From positions 1-32,683 of the forward strand of contig CANRPA010000007.1 of assembly GCA_947632395.1 (NCBI GenBank): a stretch of DNA of 32,683 bases, read 5' to 3'. Origin of the DNA: an uncultured Bacilli bacterium. GTDB taxonomy: Bacteria > Bacillota_I > Bacilli_A > RF39 > UBA660. The first letter of the stretch is position 1. Every line of letters begins with the position of its first letter. The notes under the pieces were generated by a model. It made no database searches, was not told the origin of the DNA, and saw nothing but the letters and a program-made list of their open reading frames with translations. Positions 1-10,125 of the stretch are shown piece by piece. A program made the position numbers and the translations under genes.

Positions 1-93
1 TGCAATATAATTTCTTACAAGTACTACAGTGATTACAATAATCAATAATCCTATAGGTATTATAAGTAATTTATTTTCTTTAATCATTTTCAT
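1..93 (-). CDS. N-terminus of a membrane-anchored protein, truncated by window edge
   Basis: Minus strand reads GAATAGGTGATAAAATG then MKMIKENKLLIIPIGLLIIVITVVLVRNYIA, open to window edge; RBS plus one TM helix. Confidence 0.6.
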   Translation of the reverse strand, partial: MKMIKENKLLIIPIGLLIIVITVVLVRNYIA

Positions 94-101
94 TTTATCA
101 C

Positions 102-602
102 CTATTCAAAAATTTCTCCATCATATGGCATTATTGAAAAAGTTAGATTTGATTGATCCATAATAACTATAACATAATAATCTTCTTTTTCTCCAATTTG
201 ATTAAATGTATCTTCTTTTATATAACCTTTTACATAATATTTATACACATCTTTTGATAATCTTTGTTCATACATTTTACGTGGATTAAATGTTACAAAA
301 TTCATGGTTGGTTCTATGAAGTTATTTATATTTTCCTTAGTTATATTATTTTCTTTTTTATATCCTTCATTTAATAATAGATATAAATTATCTACATCAT
401 TACTAGATAAATATAGTAAATATCTATCTACACAAGATGATACAGTATAAAACCTATCATTATCCTTAACTACACTTATAGTTTCAGTATCTATTTTTTC
501 TTCTCTAGGTTTCTTAAAAAACAAATTATATATACCCAAAGTTATTAACATAATTACTAAGATAACTACAAGTATTTTTTTGTTTCTTTCTTCATTATTC
601 AT
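102..602 (-). CDS. Single-TM protein of the secretion locus; possible VirB8/TcpC-like accessory protein
   Basis: 166-aa ORF, N-terminal TM then a soluble ~110-aa domain; collinear with T4SS-like genes. VirB8-like role is inference. Confidence 0.6.
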   Translation of the reverse strand: MNNEERNKKILVVILVIMLITLGIYNLFFKKPREEKIDTETISVVKDNDRFYTVSSCVDRYLLYLSSNDVDNLYLLLNEGYKKENNITKENINNFIEPTMNFVTFNPRKMYEQRLSKDVYKYYVKGYIKEDTFNQIGEKEDYYVIVIMDQSNLTFSIMPYDGEIFE

Positions 603-610
603 ATTATCTC

Positions 611-2020
611 CTATAATCCAAATATATCATATCTGTATTGTAATTTTTGCTTTATTTGATATGCAGTATAATCATTTTGCTCACATACTGTAGTTTTAGT
701 TTCTTCACTACAATTATTATAATCAGTACAAGATGGATGTACATTGCAGTAATTATCATCATTATACATATGAATAAGCATATAACATCCTCCAAGCCCT
801 GATGTTCCTGGATTGTATCTATAATTTCCTATCCAAGAATATACTGATTGCATTCCTGCAAGTGTACCTGGTAATCCATGTCCTGCATCGTCACATCCTG
901 CATTTTGTCTTTCATTATATCTATTAGTTACCATACTTGCTAGACTTCCTTGTTCTGTATATGCAAAAAGAGTATCCGCATATCCTTTTATTCCCTCAGA
1001 CATACTGGCATATGTTGGTCCTGAATTACAACCTTGTCCATTTGTTATACCTATTCCCCAATAATTACCTGTACTACCACAAGGTATAAAACTTGATTCA
1101 GACTTAGCTGTTACTACTACTAACTCTGGATTAACACCATACTTAGCTGAAGCATCATATATTTCTTCTGCCTTTGATAAGAAATTTTTTCTAAAATTTT
1201 CATTATTTGTTCTATCATAATAATCTTGCATTTTGGCTATAAATTCTGATTTTGATAAAGATGTTGCAGTTAATGAAAATGAATCAGAAGACATAGATGA
1301 TGGTCTTGGATTGTTAAAATCAATAAATGGTTCTGGATCTATTCGTTCATTATTAACATTATATATTTCAAAATGTAGATGAGGTCCTGTTGAGAATCCA
1401 CTATGTCCTAGTTTACCTATAACTTGTCCTTGTTCAACAACATCGCCAGCCATTACTGTTATACTTCCTTTAGCTAAATGTGCATAATTTGTATAAGTAC
1501 CATCGGCATGTTTAATTTTTACGTGGTTTCCCCATCCACCTCCATCAGATCTTGTACCATTATCTTCAAAATAAATTTGAGAACTATCTGTTGGATAAAC
1601 TACTACACCACTTTTGGAAGCTATTACGTTTATGTTACCTACTCCAGAACCATTAACAACAAAGTCAATTCCACCGTGAGCATTTCCATTTCTAATCTCC
1701 TCTAAACTTCCAAAATGTGAAGTTAAATAAGATGCAGGTGGCATACCATCAGCATACAATTTACCATTTACTTCTCTTGTTTCATTGCTACCTATTGGTA
1801 ACCAATATTGATTGGAATTAGTAGCAGGTTTCATTACTACTTCTTCTGTTTTTTCCCCAGCTAAATCTTCATATTGCTGTTTAGCATCATATATTTCAGT
1901 AATTAAATTTGATACATTACTTTCATTATTTGGATCAACATAATCGTATGCTAAAGCATTAAATTCAACGCAAAATAATGTTAACAATATTAAAACTGTT
2001 TTACTTATTCTTTTTAACAT
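611..2020 (-). CDS. Secreted cell-wall hydrolase: M23 peptidase domain plus lysozyme/glucosaminidase-like domain, Cys-rich tail
   Basis: Signal peptide; M23 motifs HGGIDF and GHSGFSTGPHLHFEIY; YGVNPELVVVTAKSESSF...GNYWGIG resembles lysozyme-like fold. GGAGGTG RBS supports start at 2020 (MLKRISK). Confidence 0.85.
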   Translation of the reverse strand: MLKRISKTVLILLTLFCVEFNALAYDYVDPNNESNVSNLITEIYDAKQQYEDLAGEKTEEVVMKPATNSNQYWLPIGSNETREVNGKLYADGMPPASYLTSHFGSLEEIRNGNAHGGIDFVVNGSGVGNINVIASKSGVVVYPTDSSQIYFEDNGTRSDGGGWGNHVKIKHADGTYTNYAHLAKGSITVMAGDVVEQGQVIGKLGHSGFSTGPHLHFEIYNVNNERIDPEPFIDFNNPRPSSMSSDSFSLTATSLSKSEFIAKMQDYYDRTNNENFRKNFLSKAEEIYDASAKYGVNPELVVVTAKSESSFIPCGSTGNYWGIGITNGQGCNSGPTYASMSEGIKGYADTLFAYTEQGSLASMVTNRYNERQNAGCDDAGHGLPGTLAGMQSVYSWIGNYRYNPGTSGLGGCYMLIHMYNDDNYCNVHPSCTDYNNCSEETKTTVCEQNDYTAYQIKQKLQYRYDIFGL

Positions 2021-2037
2021 TATTTCACCTCCAACAA

Positions 2038-2685
2038 TCATATTTCATTACTTTTTTTACGTTTTTTTAGAAATAGCAAGGCAATTATAACAAATAATAT
2101 TATTATAATTGAAATAACAATATATTGACTATTATCATTTGCAGTTTCTTTATAAGAAAATTTTATATTTTTATTTCCATCTTTAGTAATATTCCATATA
2201 TATGAATTACCATTTTTTTCGTCTGCATTATTATCTATAACTTTATGATTTGTTTTTATTACTACTTTTACGCTATCTAAAAATTCATAATAATCATAAC
2301 ATTCAAAATTATTACCTGTCTCAATTGTTACTAATCCATCTGCTACTTCCACTTTAAAATTTTTATAACATTGGTTTAATCCACTTAAACCACCAATTTC
2401 TTTATTGTATATTGAGTTATATTCAATACCTAATGTATCATTTGTATTTATTGATTTAACATCATATGTATTAGTAGTAAAATCATCTTCATCATTTAAT
2501 TCACTATCAAAAAGTTCTCTTATTGTACTACCACTTTGTTGTTCTTTATCAAACAATGATTTATCACTTTCAATAAGTTTTAAATTTTCTGTTATTTTAC
2601 CATTTTTAATATTAACTTCATAAGTTGCTGAGCACCCAGTAAGTAATAACAAACAAAGTAAGATTAAAAATTTTTTTATTTTCAT
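2038..2685 (-). CDS. Lipoprotein with C-terminal TM anchor
   Basis: MKIKKFLILLCLLLLTGCSA lipobox; C-terminal IVISIIIILFVIIALLFLKKRKK. Confidence 0.75.
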   Translation of the reverse strand: MKIKKFLILLCLLLLTGCSATYEVNIKNGKITENLKLIESDKSLFDKEQQSGSTIRELFDSELNDEDDFTTNTYDVKSINTNDTLGIEYNSIYNKEIGGLSGLNQCYKNFKVEVADGLVTIETGNNFECYDYYEFLDSVKVVIKTNHKVIDNNADEKNGNSYIWNITKDGNKNIKFSYKETANDNSQYIVISIIIILFVIIALLFLKKRKKSNEI

Positions 2686-2686
2686 A

Positions 2687-4681
2687 TTAATCTCTCTTTT
2701 CATATACCCATACCTTTTGAGGATTACCATAAACTTCATAAAATTCTATGCTATTTTTATTACTTTTTCCAGGATCTAGTATATATATTTTATTATTTTC
2801 TACATCAATATAATCTACAGCAACATAATGTTCTGGTTTTTTCACTTTCAATATCATATAGAGATTAGTTTTATTATATTGATTTAATTTTTTTATTACA
2901 GCTTCTCTTGTCATTCCACTAAGTGAAAAATTTGTAAGTTCCACAAAATTAGGTGCGACATTAACTTGAGATCCCCATAAAAATCCTCCACCACTGAATT
3001 TAAAATATTTGAGTGCTACTCCCGGATTAAATGGAACTTCCTTAGTATACGTACCACTTCTTGCAATTTGAATAGAAAGTGATGTTACAAAGCATCCCCA
3101 TTGACACATTGTTTTATTACTACCTGGCATGAGCATATTGCTCCAAGACTCACCACATTGTTTCCAATTTCTAAAATCACCAGTTGTTTGATTTGGTTTT
3201 GTTGTTTTATTATCATTAGGTTCTTCTGTTTCGTTAAATCCTCCCTGTTGATTATTACCTGTAGTTGAACTTATTGAAGTTTCTTCGTCAAGTGGTAATT
3301 CTTCAGTTAAAAAATATTTTTTTTCAAGGAATTGTTTTAAAAATTCTCTATATTTTTCTGGAGCTTCCTCTAATTTTGCTTCTGTTACTTTATAGGTTTC
3401 TCCTTCATCACACTTTAATACAACAGTTCCTATTTCATTATCCATTATTACATTTTCTTTAGTTACTTTTCCATTAGCATCAGTACATGTTTCTGTTGCT
3501 TTATTGGAAACCATATTTTGAGCAAGTACTTCCATATCGTGCTCACTTTTTTGCTTTGTTGTTACATAACTTGACCAATCTTTTTCATATTCAAAATTTG
3601 ACATATCACGTTCTTCTTGTTTTTGATTATGTCTACCTTTATCTGTATCACTTAAATTAGAACTAAATACTTCATACATATCAGTAGATTGAACTCTAAG
3701 TGTTGCCATAAGTAATGGTAAATCTAGTTCTACATTTCTTTTTTTATAAGTGTTATATAAATCCATCATTTTAAAGAAAAAATCATATACCACATTTGAA
3801 TCATCTTCACTTAAATTCATTGCATCTGAATAATAATCTGCTAATTCTTCTAAGTTAGCTTCATTATATGGTCTCCTTTTTTCTGTTTGAACTAAATTAG
3901 ATTGTAATTTTAATTTTCTAAATTCTAAACTTCTCTGTGTATTTACTTCAATATAAGCAGTATCTTGGATTTCATTATCAAACTTACTATCATCAGTACT
4001 ATTTATTTTATTTTCTGCATCACTGTTACTTACATTATCTGCATTACCAAGTCCAATTGAATTTAAATATACTTGAGATGCTGAAATAAATAAGCAACAA
4101 AATACTACTATAGCAAACACTGGCCCCATAGCAACCAAAGACCATTTTATTACTTTGGTAGGTACTTCAAATACAGATTGCATTGTATTTTCTTCTACTT
4201 TTTCTTGCTTTTGACCACCCATTAATCTGTCCATTAAACCAAGCATTGGATTTTTTTGCTTTACTTTTTCTATTGCCTTTTGGCCTAGCTTGCTATTTAC
4301 TATAGCATCTGCTGCTGGTTGTGGAATACCTGCAGCTTGCAATCCAGCAGAAGCACCTTTATTTAATAATGCACTATTTGATGAATTATTTCCAGTTTTA
4401 GATTTAATTCTTTCTGCAGTATTATCATTATTAACACTTTTATTATTATTAATTGCTTTTTGTGCATTATTATTTTTATTTCCGTTATTTAAATCATTAT
4501 GGCCATTATTATGTATTAGATTATTAACTTTTTTTAAATTATTATTATATGCACTAATTTGTTGCCTTAATCTTTCAGCTTCATTAGAGGCATTTAAATC
4601 TTTTATATGTTTTTCATCATTATATGCTTCAGGAGTTTCCATACCATCCATATATGTTTCATAATTTTCTATATCATCCAT
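2687..4681 (-). CDS. Membrane protein with Asn-rich N-terminus, central TM and C-terminal C39-like (papain-fold) cysteine peptidase domain
   Basis: TM (VIKWSLVAMGPVFAIVVFCCLFI); C-terminus WKQCGESWSNMLMPGSNKTMCQWGCFVTSLSI...EHYVAVDYID...ILDPGKS is a Peptidase_C39_2-like Cys/His/Asp pattern. GGAGGT RBS. Confidence 0.75.
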   Translation of the reverse strand: MDDIENYETYMDGMETPEAYNDEKHIKDLNASNEAERLRQQISAYNNNLKKVNNLIHNNGHNDLNNGNKNNNAQKAINNNKSVNNDNTAERIKSKTGNNSSNSALLNKGASAGLQAAGIPQPAADAIVNSKLGQKAIEKVKQKNPMLGLMDRLMGGQKQEKVEENTMQSVFEVPTKVIKWSLVAMGPVFAIVVFCCLFISASQVYLNSIGLGNADNVSNSDAENKINSTDDSKFDNEIQDTAYIEVNTQRSLEFRKLKLQSNLVQTEKRRPYNEANLEELADYYSDAMNLSEDDSNVVYDFFFKMMDLYNTYKKRNVELDLPLLMATLRVQSTDMYEVFSSNLSDTDKGRHNQKQEERDMSNFEYEKDWSSYVTTKQKSEHDMEVLAQNMVSNKATETCTDANGKVTKENVIMDNEIGTVVLKCDEGETYKVTEAKLEEAPEKYREFLKQFLEKKYFLTEELPLDEETSISSTTGNNQQGGFNETEEPNDNKTTKPNQTTGDFRNWKQCGESWSNMLMPGSNKTMCQWGCFVTSLSIQIARSGTYTKEVPFNPGVALKYFKFSGGGFLWGSQVNVAPNFVELTNFSLSGMTREAVIKKLNQYNKTNLYMILKVKKPEHYVAVDYIDVENNKIYILDPGKSNKNSIEFYEVYGNPQKVWVYEKRD

Positions 4682-4701
4682 TTAAATACCTCCTATTTCT
4701 A

Positions 4702-6489
4702 TTATAATCCTCCACCACTACCAAATGAATCTAATTCTTCATCTGATACTATTACATTAATTCTCATACGTCTTGAACCACAAATAAATAGTGCTTCCCC
4801 TTGAGAATATTGTTTAATACTTTCCTTTTCATTATCATTTAAATCTATTAATTTAGATAAATCATCAACAGCCTGTTTCTTCAAACCCATAACTAAATAA
4901 TATGAAGCATTATCAAATATTGCTTTACCTTGTGTTATAACACTTGGATCACTAAAGTCAGTAGGTTGTTGAGTAATAATTATTGTTCCTGTATTATATT
5001 TTCTTGAACGTCTTTGGATTTGCGCTAAAAAGTCAGCACCTAATGTATTTCCTCCACTTAAAAGAACATGTGCTTCATCTACCATCATTACAGTGTTTAT
5101 TGAACTATTTAGTGTAAGTCCCCACGCATATTTTAATATATTAAAGAATAATGCATTTCTTATATTTGTATCTGCATTCATAATTTCCCTTATGTTAAAT
5201 ACTATAAAATTGCTTTTTGGTTTAATTGTAGTATGCCCATCAAAATAATATTTAAGTTCCCTTATAATTGGTCTAATTTTAATTTCTAATCTTTCAAGAA
5301 CATCTTTTTCTTGAGTTTTTTCAGGCATAGATAGTATTCTACCCTTTATAGTTGCATATACATCTTTAAATGTTGGATAATCATCTGATTTATATTTAGT
5401 GAAATCAGAATTAAAATCTATTCCAAATCTCTTATATGTTTCTTGAACTACTTCACTAAACATATTTACTACATCCTCTCCAATTGTAGGATCATAATAC
5501 TTTAAAAATGCTTTTATTGTTTGTAAAGTTCTAGTAAATACAGTATAACCAAGGCCTTGTTTCATTTCATCCTCATCTGCATCTACTACTACTTCAAGTG
5601 GATTAATCATACCAAATGATCCACCTTTTCCTAAACTTATAAAATCTCCATCAAAAGTTCTTGTCATATCTTCAAGTTCTCCTTCTGGATCAATTACAAC
5701 TATTTGATTATTATTTCTAATATGACTTCTTAAAAGTAATTTAGCAGCAGTAGATTTACCACTACCACTAGTACCAAGTATTATCATATTAGCATTATTT
5801 CTATTTGATTCTTTTTTTATTTGATATAGAAATTGATTAAATAAAATTACTCCTCCTGAAAAATCTATTCCAAGTAAAGTAGAAAGTCCAGGATCTTTTA
5901 TACTATCAAATATAAATGGATACATAGCAGCAATTGTTGGAGATGGTATTGGAGTACCAATTCTATCTTCGATATCTTGTTTATCAAATATAGGTAATAT
6001 TGATTTTAAAACTTTATCTTGTTCAAATCTAAGAGGTACAGCCCTCATTTCCATTGCTTCTAAATAATTTTTTACTTGAAGTTTTTTCATATCAAGATCT
6101 TCTTGGGTATTAGCTGTAATCATAACATGCATTTGAAAATCATATATTTTAGATTGACTTGCAGCAAGTTCACTTACAAATAATTCGAGCGATTCATAAT
6201 CTTGACGAATTCTTTCTTGAATAGTTTTATCATGTTCATCTTGATATCTTTGCTTTAAATCAGCAAGTTCTTTGTTAAGCATTTTACTCATACTACTAAA
6301 TGGAAGAGGTATATGTTTTATAACAACTTTAATACCTGACATACTTGTCAAACTACTCAAATATCCAGGATATATAAATTTAGGGTAAGATATTATAGTT
6401 AATATACATGCGTATTTATCACTTATAATAAACTCATTAGGTTTAAACTCTAAACCTTTAGGCGCTATTTGACTTTTTATATCTATCAT
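4702..6489 (-). CDS. virB4: VirB4-like T4SS ATPase, main/ATPase part
   Basis: Walker A GTSGSGKST; Walker B NTVMMVDEAHVLL; GTIIITQQPTDF; IAPKGLEFKPNEFIISDKYACILTIISYPKFIYPGYLSSL typical of Gram-positive VirB4. Confidence 0.93.
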   Translation of the reverse strand: MIDIKSQIAPKGLEFKPNEFIISDKYACILTIISYPKFIYPGYLSSLTSMSGIKVVIKHIPLPFSSMSKMLNKELADLKQRYQDEHDKTIQERIRQDYESLELFVSELAASQSKIYDFQMHVMITANTQEDLDMKKLQVKNYLEAMEMRAVPLRFEQDKVLKSILPIFDKQDIEDRIGTPIPSPTIAAMYPFIFDSIKDPGLSTLLGIDFSGGVILFNQFLYQIKKESNRNNANMIILGTSGSGKSTAAKLLLRSHIRNNNQIVVIDPEGELEDMTRTFDGDFISLGKGGSFGMINPLEVVVDADEDEMKQGLGYTVFTRTLQTIKAFLKYYDPTIGEDVVNMFSEVVQETYKRFGIDFNSDFTKYKSDDYPTFKDVYATIKGRILSMPEKTQEKDVLERLEIKIRPIIRELKYYFDGHTTIKPKSNFIVFNIREIMNADTNIRNALFFNILKYAWGLTLNSSINTVMMVDEAHVLLSGGNTLGADFLAQIQRRSRKYNTGTIIITQQPTDFSDPSVITQGKAIFDNASYYLVMGLKKQAVDDLSKLIDLNDNEKESIKQYSQGEALFICGSRRMRINVIVSDEELDSFGSGGGL

Positions 6490-7028
6490 ACTAACACCGT
6501 CCCAAAATTAGTAGTTTGTCCACCATTTAAGAAATTATCAAGAATCATTCTCAAATCATCATTATTAGTCTGAAATGCAGTAAGTCCTGCACTAGCAAAA
6601 TTATTTATTAAATTACGTATTCTTTTCTGTATTAAATCATTATCTTTTTCTTTGAATAATAGAAAATACTCAGTATCAACAACATTGTTATTCATAAACA
6701 TATTTGCTTTATTAATATCTTCCATAATTAATTTTCTTTTTTTAGTATCAGTTACTTGATTAAATAAAAGTTGTAAATTAGATAAATATACATTAATATC
6801 TACTGGTCTATCAGCTACAACAATCCAAAATTCATAATCAATCGTATTATAAACATTTTTAAGATTTGTTATTATTGCATTTTGCATATCTTGATCAAGT
6901 ATAAATAAGTTTCTTGGCATTATTTTTACACCAGTAACTTTTTGATTATTATCAAGAATAATAACACCATTAGCAATATTTTTTACTGGTATATCTGTAT
7001 ATTTACTTTTTACTTGTTTCTTCGCCAT
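6486..7028 (-). CDS. VirB4/TraC N-terminal-domain-like protein encoded separately
   Basis: VKNIANGVIILDNNQKVTGVKIMPRNLFILDQDMQ... resembles the VirB4 N-terminal domain; ATGA overlap (6486-6489) with the ATPase ORF. Start at MAKKQVKSK. Confidence 0.7.
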   Translation of the reverse strand: MAKKQVKSKYTDIPVKNIANGVIILDNNQKVTGVKIMPRNLFILDQDMQNAIITNLKNVYNTIDYEFWIVVADRPVDINVYLSNLQLLFNQVTDTKKRKLIMEDINKANMFMNNNVVDTEYFLLFKEKDNDLIQKRIRNLINNFASAGLTAFQTNNDDLRMILDNFLNGGQTTNFGTVLV

Positions 7029-7323
7029 TTTCAAAACACCAACCCTTCCATATATATCTTTGTCTAGTAGTATAAAAATTCCATGCATTCTTTATTACAG
7101 TCCTTACATTGTGGTAATTTGGTACTGGTATTACCAAAAAACCACATATAAGTCCTGGAATAATTGCAATCATTGCATATGTAAATTTGCTAACAGGAAG
7201 TGTCATCATAAGTATAAACGTAACTATTATCCCACTACCAAATATTACTAAATCTACTGTATTTAACCATCCAAATTTAAGCATACTCTTTTTTGAGTTT
7301 GCTGGTATTAAAAATGAATTCAT
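7003..7323 (-). CDS. PrgI family (VirB3-like) protein
   Basis: 106 aa; short N-terminus, two adjacent TM segments, directly upstream of VirB4 components as in Gram-positive T4SS. Confidence 0.75.
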   Translation of the reverse strand: MNSFLIPANSKKSMLKFGWLNTVDLVIFGSGIIVTFILMMTLPVSKFTYAMIAIIPGLICGFLVIPVPNYHNVRTVIKNAWNFYTTRQRYIWKGWCFENGEETSKK

Positions 7324-7346
7324 ATAGTATCACACCCTTTTTATCA

Positions 7347-9575
7347 TTAATTTCTAAATCGACGATTTCTAGCCATTTCTCTATTGACTTTTCTTCTTTC
7401 TTGTTTATCTTTTAGATCTTTTTCTTTGTCATTAATATAATTTGTGGCTTCTTCAACAGTCATTTCTTTTCCATCAATTGTAACTTTGTAATTAACTTGA
7501 GTTTCTTTTATTTGTCTATCAAGACTTTCAATATCAGCCTGTTCTTTACTAATAGATTGTTTCTTTTCTGCTATACTAATATCTACTTCATCACCTTGTC
7601 TATGTATATCATCATAAGTTCCTTTTACTTTAATTTGTTTAGTCACATCTGGAACTTCAGCGTTATAAATTTTTACATTTTGGTCATAAGTTGCTCTTTT
7701 TACATTAAACATTTTTTGTGTTGAGGCATCATGATACGTTCCATTTAATAATGAATCCATTACTATTTTTTTCCCTGTGCTATTCAAAAAAAGTCCAACA
7801 TCATTATCAGCATCTGCAGCCATTTCTCTAGTTATCTTATCATAAGCATGATATGTTTTACCACCTATTGTCATATCTTCCGTAAGTACTTTACCTACAT
7901 TTGTAGAAAGATATTCATGCGTAGCTTTTAGTCTTCTATATTCATCACTTACTCCCTTTGCTTTATTAGATTCAATTTGTTTTACTGCAAAATTTTCCAT
8001 ATCTGTAATTGCATCTTTTACATTTTGCCCCTTGTTAATTAATGATTGTGTTGGGGCTATTTTTGCTTCTAGTGCCTTTTTACTTTGTTCTTTTGGTTTA
8101 TTTTGTTTGTCAACTTCTCTTGTTGCCAAATCTACTGCATGCTTATCTTCATGTAATTGTCTTGCTTCTTTTTCTAAATCTGCATCATCGAGACCATATC
8201 TATTAGATAATACTGCTAACTGTGACCCCCAAAATCCTGCCCCATTTATTCTTGCTTCTCTCATTTTTCTATTAACATCTGCTTGTCTCATGACTCCACC
8301 TTCATAGCCTTTATTTGCTGCAAATCCTCTTGCTGCTCCAGAAAATGCACCAGCAATTCGACCACCAAAGCCATGTCCACCAACTACACCTGCAACAAGT
8401 CCACCTGCTGCTCCAGTTATTCTTTTACCACCGAGTGCTTGGTCTTCAAATTTTTTGATTGGATTTAGTGTAAATCCTCCATCTAATTTAAGACCCAATC
8501 CTTCAAGTATTTTAGGTAATTGTTTAGCAAACATTAATGCACCTATTATTATAAATACTACTATAACAGGATTAGTTTGTGTTGAGCCATCTACTACATC
8601 TGTAAGAGTTTCAACTTTACTTATTATGTAAATTGCAAAATATAAAGCAATTAATCTTATAAACAAGCTTAAATATGTTTTAAAACACATTTGATACCAC
8701 TTTTTAAATAAACCGTCTTTACCACTCTTAGGATCTACAAATGATATAATTGGAATTGGTGCGATTAATTGCAAAAATGAAAGTTTAATACTGCGGAGTG
8801 CAACATCCATGCAAAATGTAACCAATATAAGTATTATTATCACTCCAACAACTGTACTAAACAAAAATTTATAATCCATAATAAAAGTTTCATCTTTATT
8901 TACATCGGTAGTCGCAACAGATAAATCCTGTCTAAATAGCAAATCAAAGTTATAATATTTTCTGCCAAGTTTATAATTTTCTAATTGTGATTTATTAAAG
9001 GAGGAATCCGTGTCTATTAATTTTTCCATATCATCATAACAATCATCGTTTATGACTACGCATGAAGACATTTCAGAAATTGATAAATTGGGTGTAAAAA
9101 ATGGTTGAATCGAATAATACGCTATTCTATCACCCGCATTAATTAAAATAGAGGTTTCCTCTTCATCTGAACCATTTCCCATAATAAGTTCTGCAAGTGA
9201 ATTATCTTCTAAAACAATCCTTTGAAGAGTAAAAGCCGCATTAAAGATATAAGGTACTAAGATTAAAAGAGCAAGCGAAATAACTATATTCAATCCAAGT
9301 TTTGTTACTCCTTTTGACTTATCAGAAAAATCATCTGGATTTACTATATACATTATCAAAGAAAATGTTACTTTAAATACCATGAATACAGCAAGTAACT
9401 TATATATTTTATCTGCCATAGCAATAATATCAGCTTGTGATAATATTGAAGTTCTTGATATAGATATTAATAAATCATATATAACTGATATAAAACCATA
9501 AACAACTTTATCCAAATTAAAGAAAAATTGTCTTAATAATTTTTGAAACCACATATTTATTGATAATGTGTACAT
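7347..9575 (-). CDS. TrbL/VirB6-like polytopic channel protein with long charged C-terminus
   Basis: Multiple TM segments, Gly/Ala-rich stretch (GAAGGLVAGVVGGHGFGGRIAGAFSGAARGF), coiled-coil-like tail; GGAGGAG RBS. Confidence 0.8.
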   Translation of the reverse strand: MYTLSINMWFQKLLRQFFFNLDKVVYGFISVIYDLLISISRTSILSQADIIAMADKIYKLLAVFMVFKVTFSLIMYIVNPDDFSDKSKGVTKLGLNIVISLALLILVPYIFNAAFTLQRIVLEDNSLAELIMGNGSDEEETSILINAGDRIAYYSIQPFFTPNLSISEMSSCVVINDDCYDDMEKLIDTDSSFNKSQLENYKLGRKYYNFDLLFRQDLSVATTDVNKDETFIMDYKFLFSTVVGVIIILILVTFCMDVALRSIKLSFLQLIAPIPIISFVDPKSGKDGLFKKWYQMCFKTYLSLFIRLIALYFAIYIISKVETLTDVVDGSTQTNPVIVVFIIIGALMFAKQLPKILEGLGLKLDGGFTLNPIKKFEDQALGGKRITGAAGGLVAGVVGGHGFGGRIAGAFSGAARGFAANKGYEGGVMRQADVNRKMREARINGAGFWGSQLAVLSNRYGLDDADLEKEARQLHEDKHAVDLATREVDKQNKPKEQSKKALEAKIAPTQSLINKGQNVKDAITDMENFAVKQIESNKAKGVSDEYRRLKATHEYLSTNVGKVLTEDMTIGGKTYHAYDKITREMAADADNDVGLFLNSTGKKIVMDSLLNGTYHDASTQKMFNVKRATYDQNVKIYNAEVPDVTKQIKVKGTYDDIHRQGDEVDISIAEKKQSISKEQADIESLDRQIKETQVNYKVTIDGKEMTVEEATNYINDKEKDLKDKQERRKVNREMARNRRFRN

Positions 9576-9634
9576 ATTTACTCCTCCTAAAAATATATAA
9601 AGCCATTCATACCTATACTACATTATAACAAAAA

Positions 9635-9663
9635 AAGTGTAAATAATCAATATATTTACACTT
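9635..9663 (-). terminator. Rho-independent terminator/attenuator between pilin-like gene and TrbL-like gene
   Basis: Minus strand: AAGTGTAAATATATTGATTATTTACACTTTTTTTG, ~11-bp stem plus U tract. Confidence 0.8.
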
Positions 9664-9682
9664 ATTATACCTAAATTAATTG

Positions 9683-10066
9683 TTATTCAACTACATTAAC
9701 ATTTTCACAAGCATTAGGTCCTTCAGCACCATTTACAAAGCAATTAAAGCAATTTACTACATTTGCATCACTACCAGATACAAATCTAAATATAACCTGA
9801 GCTATTTGAATTACGAAAAATACTAATACGGCTGCCACTACTCTCTTTATTAAAGTTTGTTGTCCTTTTTTTATTTCATCTTCCTTAGAAGCCATTACTG
9901 CTTTTCCTAAATCCAACATACCAAATACTACTAATAATATTGGAACTAAAATTTTAATAACTGTAACAATTAATGATACTACATATGGAATTGTTCCTGT
10001 GAACACCAAACTACCTGAACCACAAGTATATTCTGCATTCATATTTACACTACTTAAAAACATCAT
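9683..10066 (-). CDS. VirB2/Mbov_0395-like pilin-like protein, paralog 1
   Basis: Two TM helices flanking ASKEDEIKKGQQTLIKR; N-terminal Cys and C-terminal NCFNCF. Confidence 0.8.
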   Translation of the reverse strand: MMFLSSVNMNAEYTCGSGSLVFTGTIPYVVSLIVTVIKILVPILLVVFGMLDLGKAVMASKEDEIKKGQQTLIKRVVAAVLVFFVIQIAQVIFRFVSGSDANVVNCFNCFVNGAEGPNACENVNVVE

Positions 10067-10125
10067 ATTTTCTTCCTCCTATTACTTATAATTATAATAT
10101 ATATTAAAGTAAAATGTCAATATTA

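Noticed and set aside
1478-1705. Plus-strand ORF of 75 aa inside the M23 hydrolase gene
   Set aside because: Antisense to a clear domain-bearing gene; no RBS or family.
4290-4664. Plus-strand ORF of 124 aa opposite the C39-like gene
   Set aside because: Shadow ORF of the Asn/Lys-rich coding strand.
8032-8468. Two plus-strand ORFs opposite the TrbL-like gene
   Set aside because: Composition is a reverse-strand artefact; no RBS.
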